A stretch of 33,921 nt of DNA from a bacterium HR20 (lineage in GTDB: Bacteria; Bacteroidota; Ignavibacteria; Kapaibacteriales; NICIL-2): the NCBI GenBank assembly GCA_002898675.1, contig BEHW01000007.1, positions 1-33,921 on the forward strand. The letters run 5' to 3'. The notes beneath the pieces were generated by a model. That model saw nothing but the letters and a program-made list of their open reading frames with translations. It had not been told where the DNA came from and searched no databases. Positions 1-8,793 of the stretch are shown here, in pieces (positions within the stretch are counted from its first letter, which is position 1; each line of letters starts with the position of its first letter). The translations under genes were made by a program, and so were the position numbers.

Positions 1-3000
1 GTACCCGGCGGAAGCACGAGTGGACGATCGAGGAGGTACGTCGTATAGTCGTTGTATCGAACATCGCCCGAGGCATCGAGTCCGCGATAGCTGCGCAGGA
101 CGCTTCCCTGGATAGGATTGCCCGAAGGGATCCCGCCTTGGTCCTGGTAGATCGCAAAGCGAATGTTATCGGTGTTCGAGTTGAGCGAACCGAAATATGC
201 CTGGAAGCCATAGACGGTGTCCTGCGTGGTCAGCTCGAATTTCATCGCGATCTGTCCGGAGCCATTCCCACCATCACCACCGAGTGCCGTTGCAATCGTA
301 TATGCTGATGATTGGTAGCCGAGCAGGTTGAGTCCCTTACCGAACAGCGGTGGTATCAGCTCATTGGGTGCTTCGTTTTGGGCATTCTGATCGTGGTACG
401 AGAATGCCGGTCCAAAGTTCAGCTTGAAGACGCTAAACGTTGAATCGTTGAGCGGTTCAAGGTCTCCACCAGGATAGCCAACTTTTGCAGCGATGATGTA
501 CTCATCCTGGGTTGACCGTGCAGACTCTCGCGCATTCCACGCAGGCATTGTCATCTCTCGATCTTCGTTGCCACGGAGATAGGGGATCACGACCGTTCGG
601 TCATAGACGTATCGCTGATCGATGTTGGGATTTTGTGCATCGTTTCGATCAGCGATCGTCACGCGCACAGGGAATGCTTGTGCCGGAAGCCCTGTATTGT
701 TGCTGATCTTAACCCGCACAGGAATGCGTTGCGCTTGACTTGCGGGCGTGACGCGGTATGGCCACGATGCCACCGCTGTCATCACTTCCAGATCTGTGAC
801 TTCCGTCGGGAAGAGAATGCGAATGTTCTTCAGAAAGATGGGGTCATCATCATCTGCTGGACCATTCATTATGCTATGATCACGTGCGACCCACCGGAAG
901 CGAATCCGGAAGTTCTTCGCTCCTTCGTTTGGTGCGTTGATGAAGGTATCCGGAATCGGGATGTACACCTTCCGCCACTCGAAGTCTTTCCCGTCATCGA
1001 ATGGATCAACTACAATACCTTGCGCACGGGTGAGTGGCGTGTCTTTGTCCACTGGATGGAATCCTCGACGGTATCCGCCGCCACCCCAGACACTCCAGGC
1101 AGGGTTGTCAGTGATTGCAGACTGGCCACAGCAGCGCGGATGCCAGTTCCATTCAAACGGAGGAGCACCAGGGATATCCGAAACGACAACGTTGTTGATT
1201 TGATCCCTACTCGGTCGGGCAAATTCCACGCGGAGAACATCTTGATAATCATCAGTTCTAGTACCAGGGATAACAATTCCCGCTGTCGGACCTTGGTCAA
1301 AGTATGCAACGCGTGGTTCGGGTCCTGGCAGTTCATTGGCAGCCCATTGCCGAGGATACTCCTCATTGCGCTTTGCAGCACGGTGGAACGCAAACGAGAG
1401 CACTGCACCTTTTCGGTCGCGTAGATCTATTGGGAATGTGATCAGTGTGTCACCGCCGAGGGATGGTGTGATCGGCTGTCCGTCCGGCTGTGTCACAGTC
1501 CGATCCATCCGGATCACCGGGGTCTTGAGACTGAAGAATGGATTGTTCGCAGCTGGGAACTCACCACGCGGCGGAGGTGGATTATACGTGGACTCGTCAC
1601 CATCGGCAACTTCCGCTCCAATACTGAGGAACTTGAGCACAGAGGGAATCGCGGTGCCACCGACGACGTGGTACTCGCGGATGTCCTCGTTGAGCTGCGT
1701 CAACCGCCGACTGACAAAGAGCCGGAACTTCACTGTATCGTCGAATGGCCACATATCCTTGTAGCCATTCCCGTTGGAGTCCACTGGAACGGCAATGACG
1801 TATGCCGTAAAGCGGCCGATTTGGTCATCAATGAACTCGTTCGGTTCAAACGGAGGAAACTGCACCTGCACATACGCATACGGTGGAACGCCATTGAGTG
1901 CAGGCGGTGGGTTGACCGCCGTGAAGACTGGCGGCTGATTTGTGCCAGAACTTTGGAAGATGCCAAGGCGATACCCACCAACTGTCCAGTTCGAATTATC
2001 GCTGTAGAACGAGTTGATCCGGACTAGGCGGTTGTACACAACGCGTCCGGTGGCATCGTTGATGATCCGGAATCGCGCTGCGAACTTGATGTTTTGCGGC
2101 TGATAGTTGACCCCTTGCGGTCCTTGAATATCGTTACTCATGTTTTGGAAAATTGCCGTCGGCTGGATTCCACCGAGTCGCTCATCGCCAGCGAGAATCT
2201 CAAAATTCTTGAGGCTTGTGTACGGAACAACCACTGTATAATCGGCTGGTTGATTGGGATCACGCGGCTTGACGCGATACTCTGTCGTAACAGCGCGAAC
2301 GGTGTTCTTCCACTGCTTGAACTGCACGATCATACTCAGCGCTGGGGTTCGGTTGTCCGAGGCTTGTTGACCAGAGCTCGTACCGCTGACGAAAACAACC
2401 GGATTGGGTCCACTGGGAAGCTGCGTATAGTAGAGGGTGTACTGCGTGTAGCGGGTAGTCGCTCCTTGGGTCGCTGTGAGCGAGTTGTAGTTGACGTGAC
2501 GTGCCTGCCCACGCACACCCAGCGTCGTGTTCATCCGGAAAAGGTCTGCTGCCCGATACGGGCGATTATCCGGGCCGTAGGCGATTCCTTGGAAGTTCGT
2601 GAACACAACGTGGATCGAGGAGTCAGAACGGTTGAGCACGACGGCAACGCTTGCGGAGATGAAATTGGGATCGCCAGGACGAATATCTGCAGCGAACGTC
2701 CTCGTCCCAATCAACGCCCCGTTCCGATAGAACTTCCAAGCTCCACGTGGCGTGAGATTTTGCATCCAGATGATCAAGCGGTCGCCGTTGATCGAGCGCT
2801 TGTAGAAGACTTTGCCGAAGTCGTCAATGTAGTTCCCGTTGGGATTGAAGACCGATAGCTGCAGATTTCCCCAACATGGAAGAATCAGCGGTGGCTGGTT
2901 GGTGAAGTAGGCAACGCTATTGCGTCCATCATTCCCCGACCAGAGGTTGTTGGGATTGCGTATCCCATCCTGTGCGTTGGTGCTACTTTCCGAAATCGGA

Positions 3001-3746
3001 TTGTTGTTGGGTGCTTTCCCCAACGCGATGCACCGGTAGCCATAATCGTCCGGCGTTGGATCGGTCGCACCGCTGGAACCTTGTGGAGCGCGGGTATCCT
3101 CTGCCTGCGGATCGTAGTACGAGAAGACACCCGGAGCAATTTCACGTTGGGTCCGCTGGCCTTGGTCATCATAGAAATACCGGCGATTGCTCAGCGCGAT
3201 GATGCCATTGGTCGAGACGTAGAAGCTGTCATATCGAACACCGTTGAAGTAAAAATCGAAGCCGATTGGGATCGGCCCGGCAAAGGCATTATCTGTCGAA
3301 TCAGTCCCGTAAGGTAATTGGGAAGTTTTCGTTGCAGGGTTCTGGAAAAATGGTTTTCCTTCTGGGTGACCAATCCAGTAGCTCTCTGGGAATTGATGGG
3401 CACCACTGACGATCTGGCGCCACGTTGTGGGTTGATAGTTGAGGTCAATTTCATCAATCGGCAGACGGTATGGATAGTTCTTCCACGCTGGGTCAGCCGG
3501 GTCGTCGCTGTCAACGATGTAGTAGCCCGTGGAAACTGTGGGATCCACAGTGTTCTTCACTGCAGGGTTAGTGTTGGGATTTGCAGGTGGGCCGATAGGG
3601 AATGGGCGCGGATAGGAGCCGTTGTTGTCGCCCTTGAAAATGATGCTCCGCCGCTGTTCATCGTTGCCTTTGCCATCACCATTGGCAAGGGCAACTCCCG
3701 CCAGAGACATCAAAACCAGTCCAACAAGAAGTACGTTGTACCGCAT
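1..3746 (-). CDS. Very large secreted protein, C-terminus cut by window edge
   Basis: One frame stays open for 1248 codons from ATG 3746 to the left edge, where the gene continues. The N-terminus (MRYNVLLVGLVLMSLAGVALA) is a signal peptide with cleavage expected near ALA-NG. The start is preceded by GAGGG at good spacing. Around residues 140-185 there is a beta-rich module with the pattern IPIGFDFYFNG and FYVSTNGIIAL, which resembles nidogen-like or adhesin beta-sandwich modules of secreted Bacteroidota proteins. Around residues 980-1060 (TDLEVMTAV, then RIPVRVKISN) it resembles a CARDB-type sandwich. I see no protease or glycosidase motif. By analogy it should end in a type IX sorting domain, but that end is outside the window. 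The function is unknown; a cell-surface or exported structural protein is inference. It is a single long transcription unit with its own candidate promoter. Confidence 0.85.
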   Translation of the reverse strand, partial: MRYNVLLVGLVLMSLAGVALANGDGKGNDEQRRSIIFKGDNNGSYPRPFPIGPPANPNTNPAVKNTVDPTVSTGYYIVDSDDPADPAWKNYPYRLPIDEIDLNYQPTTWRQIVSGAHQFPESYWIGHPEGKPFFQNPATKTSQLPYGTDSTDNAFAGPIPIGFDFYFNGVRYDSFYVSTNGIIALSNRRYFYDDQGQRTQREIAPGVFSYYDPQAEDTRAPQGSSGATDPTPDDYGYRCIALGKAPNNNPISESSTNAQDGIRNPNNLWSGNDGRNSVAYFTNQPPLILPCWGNLQLSVFNPNGNYIDDFGKVFYKRSINGDRLIIWMQNLTPRGAWKFYRNGALIGTRTFAADIRPGDPNFISASVAVVLNRSDSSIHVVFTNFQGIAYGPDNRPYRAADLFRMNTTLGVRGQARHVNYNSLTATQGATTRYTQYTLYYTQLPSGPNPVVFVSGTSSGQQASDNRTPALSMIVQFKQWKNTVRAVTTEYRVKPRDPNQPADYTVVVPYTSLKNFEILAGDERLGGIQPTAIFQNMSNDIQGPQGVNYQPQNIKFAARFRIINDATGRVVYNRLVRINSFYSDNSNWTVGGYRLGIFQSSGTNQPPVFTAVNPPPALNGVPPYAYVQVQFPPFEPNEFIDDQIGRFTAYVIAVPVDSNGNGYKDMWPFDDTVKFRLFVSRRLTQLNEDIREYHVVGGTAIPSVLKFLSIGAEVADGDESTYNPPPPRGEFPAANNPFFSLKTPVIRMDRTVTQPDGQPITPSLGGDTLITFPIDLRDRKGAVLSFAFHRAAKRNEEYPRQWAANELPGPEPRVAYFDQGPTAGIVIPGTRTDDYQDVLRVEFARPSRDQINNVVVSDIPGAPPFEWNWHPRCCGQSAITDNPAWSVWGGGGYRRGFHPVDKDTPLTRAQGIVVDPFDDGKDFEWRKVYIPIPDTFINAPNEGAKNFRIRFRWVARDHSIMNGPADDDDPIFLKNIRILFPTEVTDLEVMTAVASWPYRVTPASQAQRIPVRVKISNNTGLPAQAFPVRVTIADRNDAQNPNIDQRYVYDRTVVIPYLRGNEDREMTMPAWNARESARSTQDEYIIAAKVGYPGGDLEPLNDSTFSVFKLNFGPAFSYHDQNAQNEAPNELIPPLFGKGLNLLGYQSSAYTIATALGGDGGNGSGQIAMKFELTTQDTVYGFQAYFGSLNSNTDNIRFAIYQDQGGIPSGNPIQGSVLRSYRGLDASGDVRYNDYTTYLLDRPLVLPPG

Positions 3747-3816
3747 GGTACCCTCGGAAAGATTGTGGAACATGTTGCCTACTGTTGTATGCGAAAAGTT
3801 CATGGCACCGTTTGCA

Positions 3817-3824
3817 CAAAAGTA
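3817..3824 (-). promoter_or_regulatory. Candidate -7 promoter element for the large secreted protein
   Basis: The minus strand reads TACTTTTG, an exact match to the Bacteroidota -7 consensus TAnnTTTG, 70 bases before ATG 3746. No clear TTG at the -33 spacing was found, so this rests on the -7 element alone. Confidence 0.4.
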
Positions 3825-3948
3825 ATGCACCTAAGAGCATTTTTGTTTCATTGCGGGTCCACTGCGGGCAGCACTCATACAGCGCACTCAATTTGCTGCC
3901 ACTACGACGGCGAATAAACGCCGTGCCAGGAACCAAGCGTAAAAATGC

Positions 3949-3977
3949 AAAAAAAAATCGTTACAACCAAAAAAAAA
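3949..3977 (-). terminator. Double T-tract downstream of purN, possible terminator
   Basis: Immediately after the purN stop, the minus strand has nine T, the short dyad-containing spacer GGTTGTAACGA, nine T again, then a five-T run. The potential stem (GTT/AAC) is only three base pairs, so it is not a convincing intrinsic hairpin. The U-rich stretch at the end of the cdd-metH-purN run still makes a termination role plausible. The rest of 3747-3978 shows no gene. Confidence 0.3.
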
Positions 3978-3978
3978 T

Positions 3979-4569
3979 TCATGTGTGCTGCTTCAGGTAA
4001 CGCCGACAGTAGCGTTCAATCGCTCGCGGATAGAGCATATGCTCCGCTGCTTGCACCCGCGCCATCAGCGACTCCGGCGTATCGTCTGCATAGACGGGAA
4101 CACGCACCTGCTCAAGAATTGGTCCAGCGTCGTAGTCGTCGGTCACAAGGTGAATCGTCGCGCCGCTGCAGCGCTCCCCAGCTGCAAGGACTGCACGGTG
4201 GACATGTATGCCGTACATCCCTTTGCCGCCAAACTTGGGGAGCAGCGCTGGATGCACGTTGAGTATTCGATCGCGAAATTGTGCGACCACCACACTCGGC
4301 ACCTTGAGCAAGTAGCCCGCGAGCGCCACAAGCTCGATACCGCACAGCAGCTCAATCAGCGCTGCTGCGTAGGCATCCTCGGTCGAAAATCCGCGCGGGG
4401 AAAGCACAGCCGAACGAACGCCGAACCGCTCGGCAACGCTGAGGATCCCGGCTTCGGCGCGATTGGTAATGATCAATTCGATTGAGAACGCACGCTCGCC
4501 GGTGCGTTCGTACTCGAGAATCGCGCGCGCATTGGAGCCTGCGCCCGAGCCGAATATCGCAATCGGCAC
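3979..4569 (-). CDS. purN: Phosphoribosylglycinamide formyltransferase PurN
   Basis: This 196-residue enzyme transfers a formyl group from 10-formyl-tetrahydrofolate to GAR in cytosolic purine synthesis. It has the family N-terminus VPIAIFGSGAGSNARAI, the catalytic block ILNVHPALLPKFGG (Asn104, His106) and the catalytic Asp147 in YDAGP. The GKGMYG insertion after the catalytic block is common in Bacteroidota-type PurN. I chose GTG 4569 because it lies one base after the stop of the upstream gene and gives the normal family length. The open frame extends about 70 residues further upstream, but that stretch lies inside the neighbouring gene and lacks family similarity. Coupled translation with the upstream gene is likely. 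It is the last gene of a four-gene minus-strand run. Confidence 0.93.
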   Translation of the reverse strand: MPIAIFGSGAGSNARAILEYERTGERAFSIELIITNRAEAGILSVAERFGVRSAVLSPRGFSTEDAYAAALIELLCGIELVALAGYLLKVPSVVVAQFRDRILNVHPALLPKFGGKGMYGIHVHRAVLAAGERCSGATIHLVTDDYDAGPILEQVRVPVYADDTPESLMARVQAAEHMLYPRAIERYCRRYLKQHT

Positions 4570-4570
4570 T

Positions 4571-6262
4571 TTAGCGTTTTGTGCGGCCACCACCTTCCTC
4601 TGCGTAGAGGATGTACGCTGCAAGTTTTCCTTCGTTGATAGTGTCGAAGTTCTCCCAATACTCCGCCGTGAATTCCGCACGCGAGCTGGTATCGCCGTCG
4701 TTTGGAGAGCAACGTTCGATGATCTGACGGCAGCGCTCGACCCACTGCGCCCAGTTCGATGGGCGCAAGTCAATCCATCCATCGTGGCACCAGCGCTCGA
4801 GATTTTCCGCCGTCATCGTGCAATCGGGCGCCGATGCCGAAGGCACCAGCACCGTCGCGCCGCGTAGGTATCGAGTCCCATCGCTGAGCAGAATTGGCAG
4901 CCCAACGGAGAGAATCGTCGAGCGGAATTCAGCGTTCGATGCAACAAATCCATCGGCACTGCGAGCAAGCTCGTGGGGGTCAGCGGCTGCAACGTGGCGC
5001 ATCGAACCGGCGATTGCGCGGAGAATTGCCGCTTCGTAGAGCAACTTCGTCAGGCGTGGAGGACCGAGCAACTCAAAACCAATGCTCGTATTGCCATGCT
5101 CACGTTCGAGCCGTCGGAGTGTCGCAAGCGCGCGCTCGCGAAGTGCTCCCGCTCGGTAGGTGGGCCCCATTACACTTGCATCGAGCGCCTGGACGATCTC
5201 GCGACCAGTTGCTGCACCGCGGAGCTCCTCAACGACTACGTGCGCAATTTCCTCCGGTGTAACCATCTCCATTAGCCCGACTGTCGTAACAGTCTCAAAT
5301 TCTGCACGCCCGAAAATCCCATTCTCACCGGTGTCAATGAAGACGGACTCCAGCGGGATGTTCAGGCGAAGCACTCCTTCGCTCCCGTTGTGGTCGAACT
5401 CACCGACACAGGGGCGGGCATGTTCGATCGGCATGTCGCTCCGCTCGATGAGCTGGCCACGCCGAACGATCGGACCATATCCGATGCGCTTCCACCCAAT
5501 CGCTGCACTCGGTTTGACTTCTTTGACAACTGGTCCGCCCGGTGTGCGTGCCATCAGAAACAGGAGCAACGATTGCGCACCAGCAACTGCTGCCTTCGAG
5601 AGCAACACCCGCGAGGGACGCTCTTCGCTGTGCGTGAACGGAATGTTGAGCCCCATCCCACCAGTTCCACTCGTGCCAACTTTGAGGTAAACTTGCACTT
5701 TTGCTTCCCGCAACGCGTGGTGGAGAATCTGGATATGCCGGACCAGTTGCGGAATGTAGAGACTGGCCAAAAGATGCTCAACCGATGCTGCATCCATCTG
5801 GTGCTCGCTGTCATACGCCATGCGCGCAAGTCGCATCCCCGTTGTGTAAATGTCTTGGTAAGCAATCGCCGTCGCGGTGTTGACGCAATCAATGACGGCG
5901 TCTGGCTGGTGTGTCATCAGCAGATCGTAGAGCGCTTGACGACGGAGCATCTGCTCGGTCAACTCGCCGAGCGTATCCTCGACCAATGCGCGGCGTCGCT
6001 CAGGATCGGCGAGTAACTCTGCCCGCGAAAGGTCCTTCCATTCGGTCCGCACGAAGATGTTTCCCCACCAGGGAACGAACGTCTCCGGCGGAAGGAGCGC
6101 AAATTGCCGCCGAAGATGTTCGACCGCTTCTTCGGCTTCTTCGCGGCGAAGCGATGTGACGATGACACGCGCCGGTTCATAGCGCATCAGCCGTTGGATG
6201 ATCGCTGAGCCAACCAAGCCCCAACCACCCAACACAAGAACTGTCGAGCCTTTCAGTTGCAT
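4571..6262 (-). CDS. Rossmann-fold dehydrogenase/epimerase-like protein of unknown function
   Basis: The 563-residue protein opens with a strand and glycine-rich loop typical of NAD(P)-binding SDR/epimerase folds (STVLVLGGWGLVGSAI, residues 6-21). A basic cluster (VIVTSLRREE) follows the second strand, which would favour NADP. It also contains VIDCVNTATA and KVGTSGTGGMG, which look like further nucleotide- or substrate-site loops, but I do not see the classic SDR YxxxK pair with confidence. It is far longer than an ordinary SDR (about 250-350), so the last 250 or so residues form an extra domain I do not recognise. It sits 55 bases after the metH-like gene and one base before purN, so it is probably co-transcribed. 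Its substrate cannot be told from the sequence. Confidence 0.8.
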   Translation of the reverse strand: MQLKGSTVLVLGGWGLVGSAIIQRLMRYEPARVIVTSLRREEAEEAVEHLRRQFALLPPETFVPWWGNIFVRTEWKDLSRAELLADPERRRALVEDTLGELTEQMLRRQALYDLLMTHQPDAVIDCVNTATAIAYQDIYTTGMRLARMAYDSEHQMDAASVEHLLASLYIPQLVRHIQILHHALREAKVQVYLKVGTSGTGGMGLNIPFTHSEERPSRVLLSKAAVAGAQSLLLFLMARTPGGPVVKEVKPSAAIGWKRIGYGPIVRRGQLIERSDMPIEHARPCVGEFDHNGSEGVLRLNIPLESVFIDTGENGIFGRAEFETVTTVGLMEMVTPEEIAHVVVEELRGAATGREIVQALDASVMGPTYRAGALRERALATLRRLEREHGNTSIGFELLGPPRLTKLLYEAAILRAIAGSMRHVAAADPHELARSADGFVASNAEFRSTILSVGLPILLSDGTRYLRGATVLVPSASAPDCTMTAENLERWCHDGWIDLRPSNWAQWVERCRQIIERCSPNDGDTSSRAEFTAEYWENFDTINEGKLAAYILYAEEGGGRTKR

Positions 6263-6317
6263 CGAGATTGGTACCAGTGGTTCGAAAGCAAACGGCAGCG
6301 AAATTACGCCAGCGCTT

Positions 6318-8102
6318 TTAGCGGACGCTGAAGTACCGCGCTTGCGGGTGATGGCAGATCAATGCACTCGTACTCTGCTCGGGGACAAGCTCGAATTCCT
6401 CCGTGAGTGTGACCCCGATGCGCTCAGGCCGCAACAGTTCCATGATCAACGCTTGATCTTCCAGGTTTGGACACGCTGGATAGCCAAACGAGTAGCGCGA
6501 CCCCTGATAGCCTTGCACAAAGAGCAGCTTAAGCTCGGCAGCATCGTTGCCTGCAATTCCGAGCTCGGTTCGAATCACCTTATGCCAATACTCAGCCAGC
6601 CCTTCTGCACTCTCGACGCTCAAGCCGTGGAAGAAAAGATAGTCCCGGTATCGCCCCTCCTCGAAGAGCTGCCGGGCATAGGGTGTCGCTCTATCACCGA
6701 TTGTGACAACGTGGAATGCGACAACGTCGTAGTCCCCCGACTCGATCGGGCGGAAAAAATCCGCGATGCAGAGGAACCTCCCCTCACGTTGACGAGGAAA
6801 GCGGAAGCGAACCCATTCGACGAGTGCAAACTCGCCTGCTCGGAGATTGCAGGCAGGAAGCTCGCTCCACACCTGGTAGAGTGCATCCCCACTCCGCTCG
6901 GCAGGACGATAGACGATCAGCTCGTCGCCATCGCTCTGGCAGGGGAAGTAGCCGTAGACGACTTTGGGCTGGAGCAGCTTCTCCCGCTTGCAGAGAAGCT
7001 TGAGCGCGTTGTAGGCTGGGCGTGCCTGTTGCTCGATGATCGCGTTGTACTCTTCCTCGCTGCGACGACCACGTCGAAATTGCCATTGCCCGCGGAAGAG
7101 CGCATTCTCGTTGATGTACCCAAAGACATGCTCGAGCGGAATGTCCTCGACCACGCGCGACCCCCAAAATGGCGGCACTGGGATCGGTACATCTCGCCGG
7201 ACCGACGAAGTTCGCCGCACCACCGGCTGCCCGCACTGCTGACGTTCGGTGCGAACGTGCTCGACCGGCCAGGACGCAAGTTCTTGCTGCGTGTGTTGGA
7301 GCGCAAGCGAGACTTCTAGCGAGGTGGTGGGCTGTTGAGGGTGGACGTGCTCTTTTGCGCGCACAAGTTCCTCCATGAACTGGAGGCCATCGAATGCATC
7401 CTGCGCATAGGCGAGCTTGCCACTGTAGATCTGCCGCAAGTCGTGCTCGACAAATCGTCGCGTCAGCGCAGCGCCACCGAGCACAACAGGGATGCGGATG
7501 CCACGGGCTTCCATCGCTTCGAGATTTTCCTTCATCACCGCAGTGGACTTGACCAACAGACCACTCATCCCGAGTGCGTCGGCGTTGTGTTCCTCCACTG
7601 CGTGGAGCATCTGCTCGAGCGGCACCTTGATGCCGAGATTGATCACGCGGTAGCCGTTGTTGCTCAAGATGATGTCCACAAGATTTTTCCCGATGTCGTG
7701 GACGTCCCCCTTGACCGTTGCAAGGACGATCGTGCCCTTTGGCGTTGCGTCCTCGACACGCTCCATGTGCGGTTCAAGGTATGCGACAGCAGCCTTCATC
7801 GTCTCAGCAGCTTGGAGCACAAATGGGAGCTGCATTTGGCCGCTGCCGAACAAATCCCCAACGACGCGCATTCCTTCAAGAAGGAATCGGTTGATGATGT
7901 CCAGCGGCGAGTATCGCTCGAGTGCCTCATCGAGGTCACGCTCGATACCAAGCCGATCACCGCGGATGATGCGCTCTTTGAGCCGCTCTTCCACCGGCAG
8001 CGTCGTCTCGACTGTCGCTGCTTGTGGAGTGGCATCATGCTCTGCGTAATAGGCAATCAGCTCAGCCAGCGGATCATAGACGCATCGTCGCTTGAGCGGC
8101 AT
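6318..8102 (-). CDS. metH: Methionine synthase C-terminal half (cap, B12 and AdoMet-activation domains)
   Basis: This 594-residue protein matches only the C-terminal half of cobalamin-dependent methionine synthase. Residues about 40-115 are the helical cap (LDIINRFLLEGMRVVGDLFG). Residues about 120-250 are the B12 domain, with the cobalt-ligand motif DVHDIG (His135) and GMSGLLVKS. Residues about 310-594 are the AdoMet-dependent reactivation domain, with the binding motif GYPACP near residue 540. The homocysteine- and folate-binding modules (about 650 residues in E. coli MetH) are absent. This is not a local break: ATG 8102 lies five bases after the cdd stop, and the protein starts cleanly at the cap. 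It can bind and reactivate the corrinoid but cannot by itself bind methyl-folate or homocysteine. Partner subunits elsewhere are expected, as in known split methionine synthases. Confidence 0.92.
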   Translation of the reverse strand: MPLKRRCVYDPLAELIAYYAEHDATPQAATVETTLPVEERLKERIIRGDRLGIERDLDEALERYSPLDIINRFLLEGMRVVGDLFGSGQMQLPFVLQAAETMKAAVAYLEPHMERVEDATPKGTIVLATVKGDVHDIGKNLVDIILSNNGYRVINLGIKVPLEQMLHAVEEHNADALGMSGLLVKSTAVMKENLEAMEARGIRIPVVLGGAALTRRFVEHDLRQIYSGKLAYAQDAFDGLQFMEELVRAKEHVHPQQPTTSLEVSLALQHTQQELASWPVEHVRTERQQCGQPVVRRTSSVRRDVPIPVPPFWGSRVVEDIPLEHVFGYINENALFRGQWQFRRGRRSEEEYNAIIEQQARPAYNALKLLCKREKLLQPKVVYGYFPCQSDGDELIVYRPAERSGDALYQVWSELPACNLRAGEFALVEWVRFRFPRQREGRFLCIADFFRPIESGDYDVVAFHVVTIGDRATPYARQLFEEGRYRDYLFFHGLSVESAEGLAEYWHKVIRTELGIAGNDAAELKLLFVQGYQGSRYSFGYPACPNLEDQALIMELLRPERIGVTLTEEFELVPEQSTSALICHHPQARYFSVR

Positions 8103-8107
8103 TCTGC

Positions 8108-8698
8108 TTACAACTGACGGTGAAACATCTCACTGCCGAACGCCCACGGTAGCAGCTCCGCCGGCGTGCACCAACGCTCTGCGCCCTTGGAGCCAACCAT
8201 TGCAACAAGAGCATGCGGTGCAAGCTCAACGATCCACTGCCGACATGCACCACAGGGGGAAATTGGTTCCTCGGTGTCCGCTGCAACGCAGAGGAGGAGA
8301 AACGCTTCTCCTCCTGCGGCTCGCGCAGCGGCAAGTGCAGCACGCTCGGCGCAGAGCGTGAGCCCATAGCTGCTGTTTTCGACATTGGCGCCACACCAAA
8401 GTCGCCCGCAGCTTCCCAGTACTGCTGCCCCAACATGGAATCGGCTGTAGGGCGCATACGCAGCAGCACGCGCATTCCACGCTGCGGCAAGAGCATGTTC
8501 AATCGGTTCAAGAGCGGCAGATGCTATCCCCCAGCGTTCGAGCAACTGGCGCACATCGTCCTGAGAACACATCGCTGCACGCCAATTGCCTATGGCTGCA
8601 CGCGCAGCGACAGCATGCACCAATCCTCCGTTGCCGTGGGCCGAAAGATGCTCTCGAAACCGTTCAAAGTCAGATTGGGCGCCACTCATTGCACGCAT
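8108..8698 (-). CDS. cdd: Cytidine deaminase
   Basis: Zinc-dependent deaminase that converts cytidine or deoxycytidine to the uridine form in pyrimidine salvage. The core has AAYAPYSRFHVGAAVL, the catalytic CAERAA (Cys ligand, then Glu proton shuttle) and PCGACRQ (two Cys ligands), as in the dimeric/tetrameric Cdd class. At 196 residues it is about 60 longer than usual at the N-terminus. I give ATG 8698 because a CAATTTTG element sits about 18 bases upstream of it. A shorter start at ATG 8572 (MCSQDD), leaving 154 residues closer to family length, is a real alternative. It heads the minus-strand run that continues five bases later into the metH-like gene. Confidence 0.88.
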   Translation of the reverse strand: MRAMSGAQSDFERFREHLSAHGNGGLVHAVAARAAIGNWRAAMCSQDDVRQLLERWGIASAALEPIEHALAAAWNARAAAYAPYSRFHVGAAVLGSCGRLWCGANVENSSYGLTLCAERAALAAARAAGGEAFLLLCVAADTEEPISPCGACRQWIVELAPHALVAMVGSKGAERWCTPAELLPWAFGSEMFHRQL

Positions 8699-8715
8699 TC
8701 GACTGTCTAGATGCG

Positions 8716-8723
8716 CAAAATTG
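8716..8723 (-). promoter_or_regulatory. Possible -7 element upstream of cdd
   Basis: The minus strand reads CAATTTTG, one mismatch from TAnnTTTG, in the divergent gap between cdd and the subtilase gene. On the plus strand of the same gap, TTATTTTG at 8756-8763 is also one mismatch from consensus and could serve the subtilase gene. Confidence 0.25.
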
Positions 8724-8793
8724 CAACGTGTGCGTAACCGAATACCCAGAAACTGTTATTTTGCTGCAAGTCACTATCATGAGGAATCCAGCA

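Noticed and set aside
633..1424. A 263-codon open frame on the plus strand
   Set aside because: It is antisense to the 1248-codon secreted-protein frame, has no domain pattern and no signal peptide, and shows the low-complexity look of a shadow frame.
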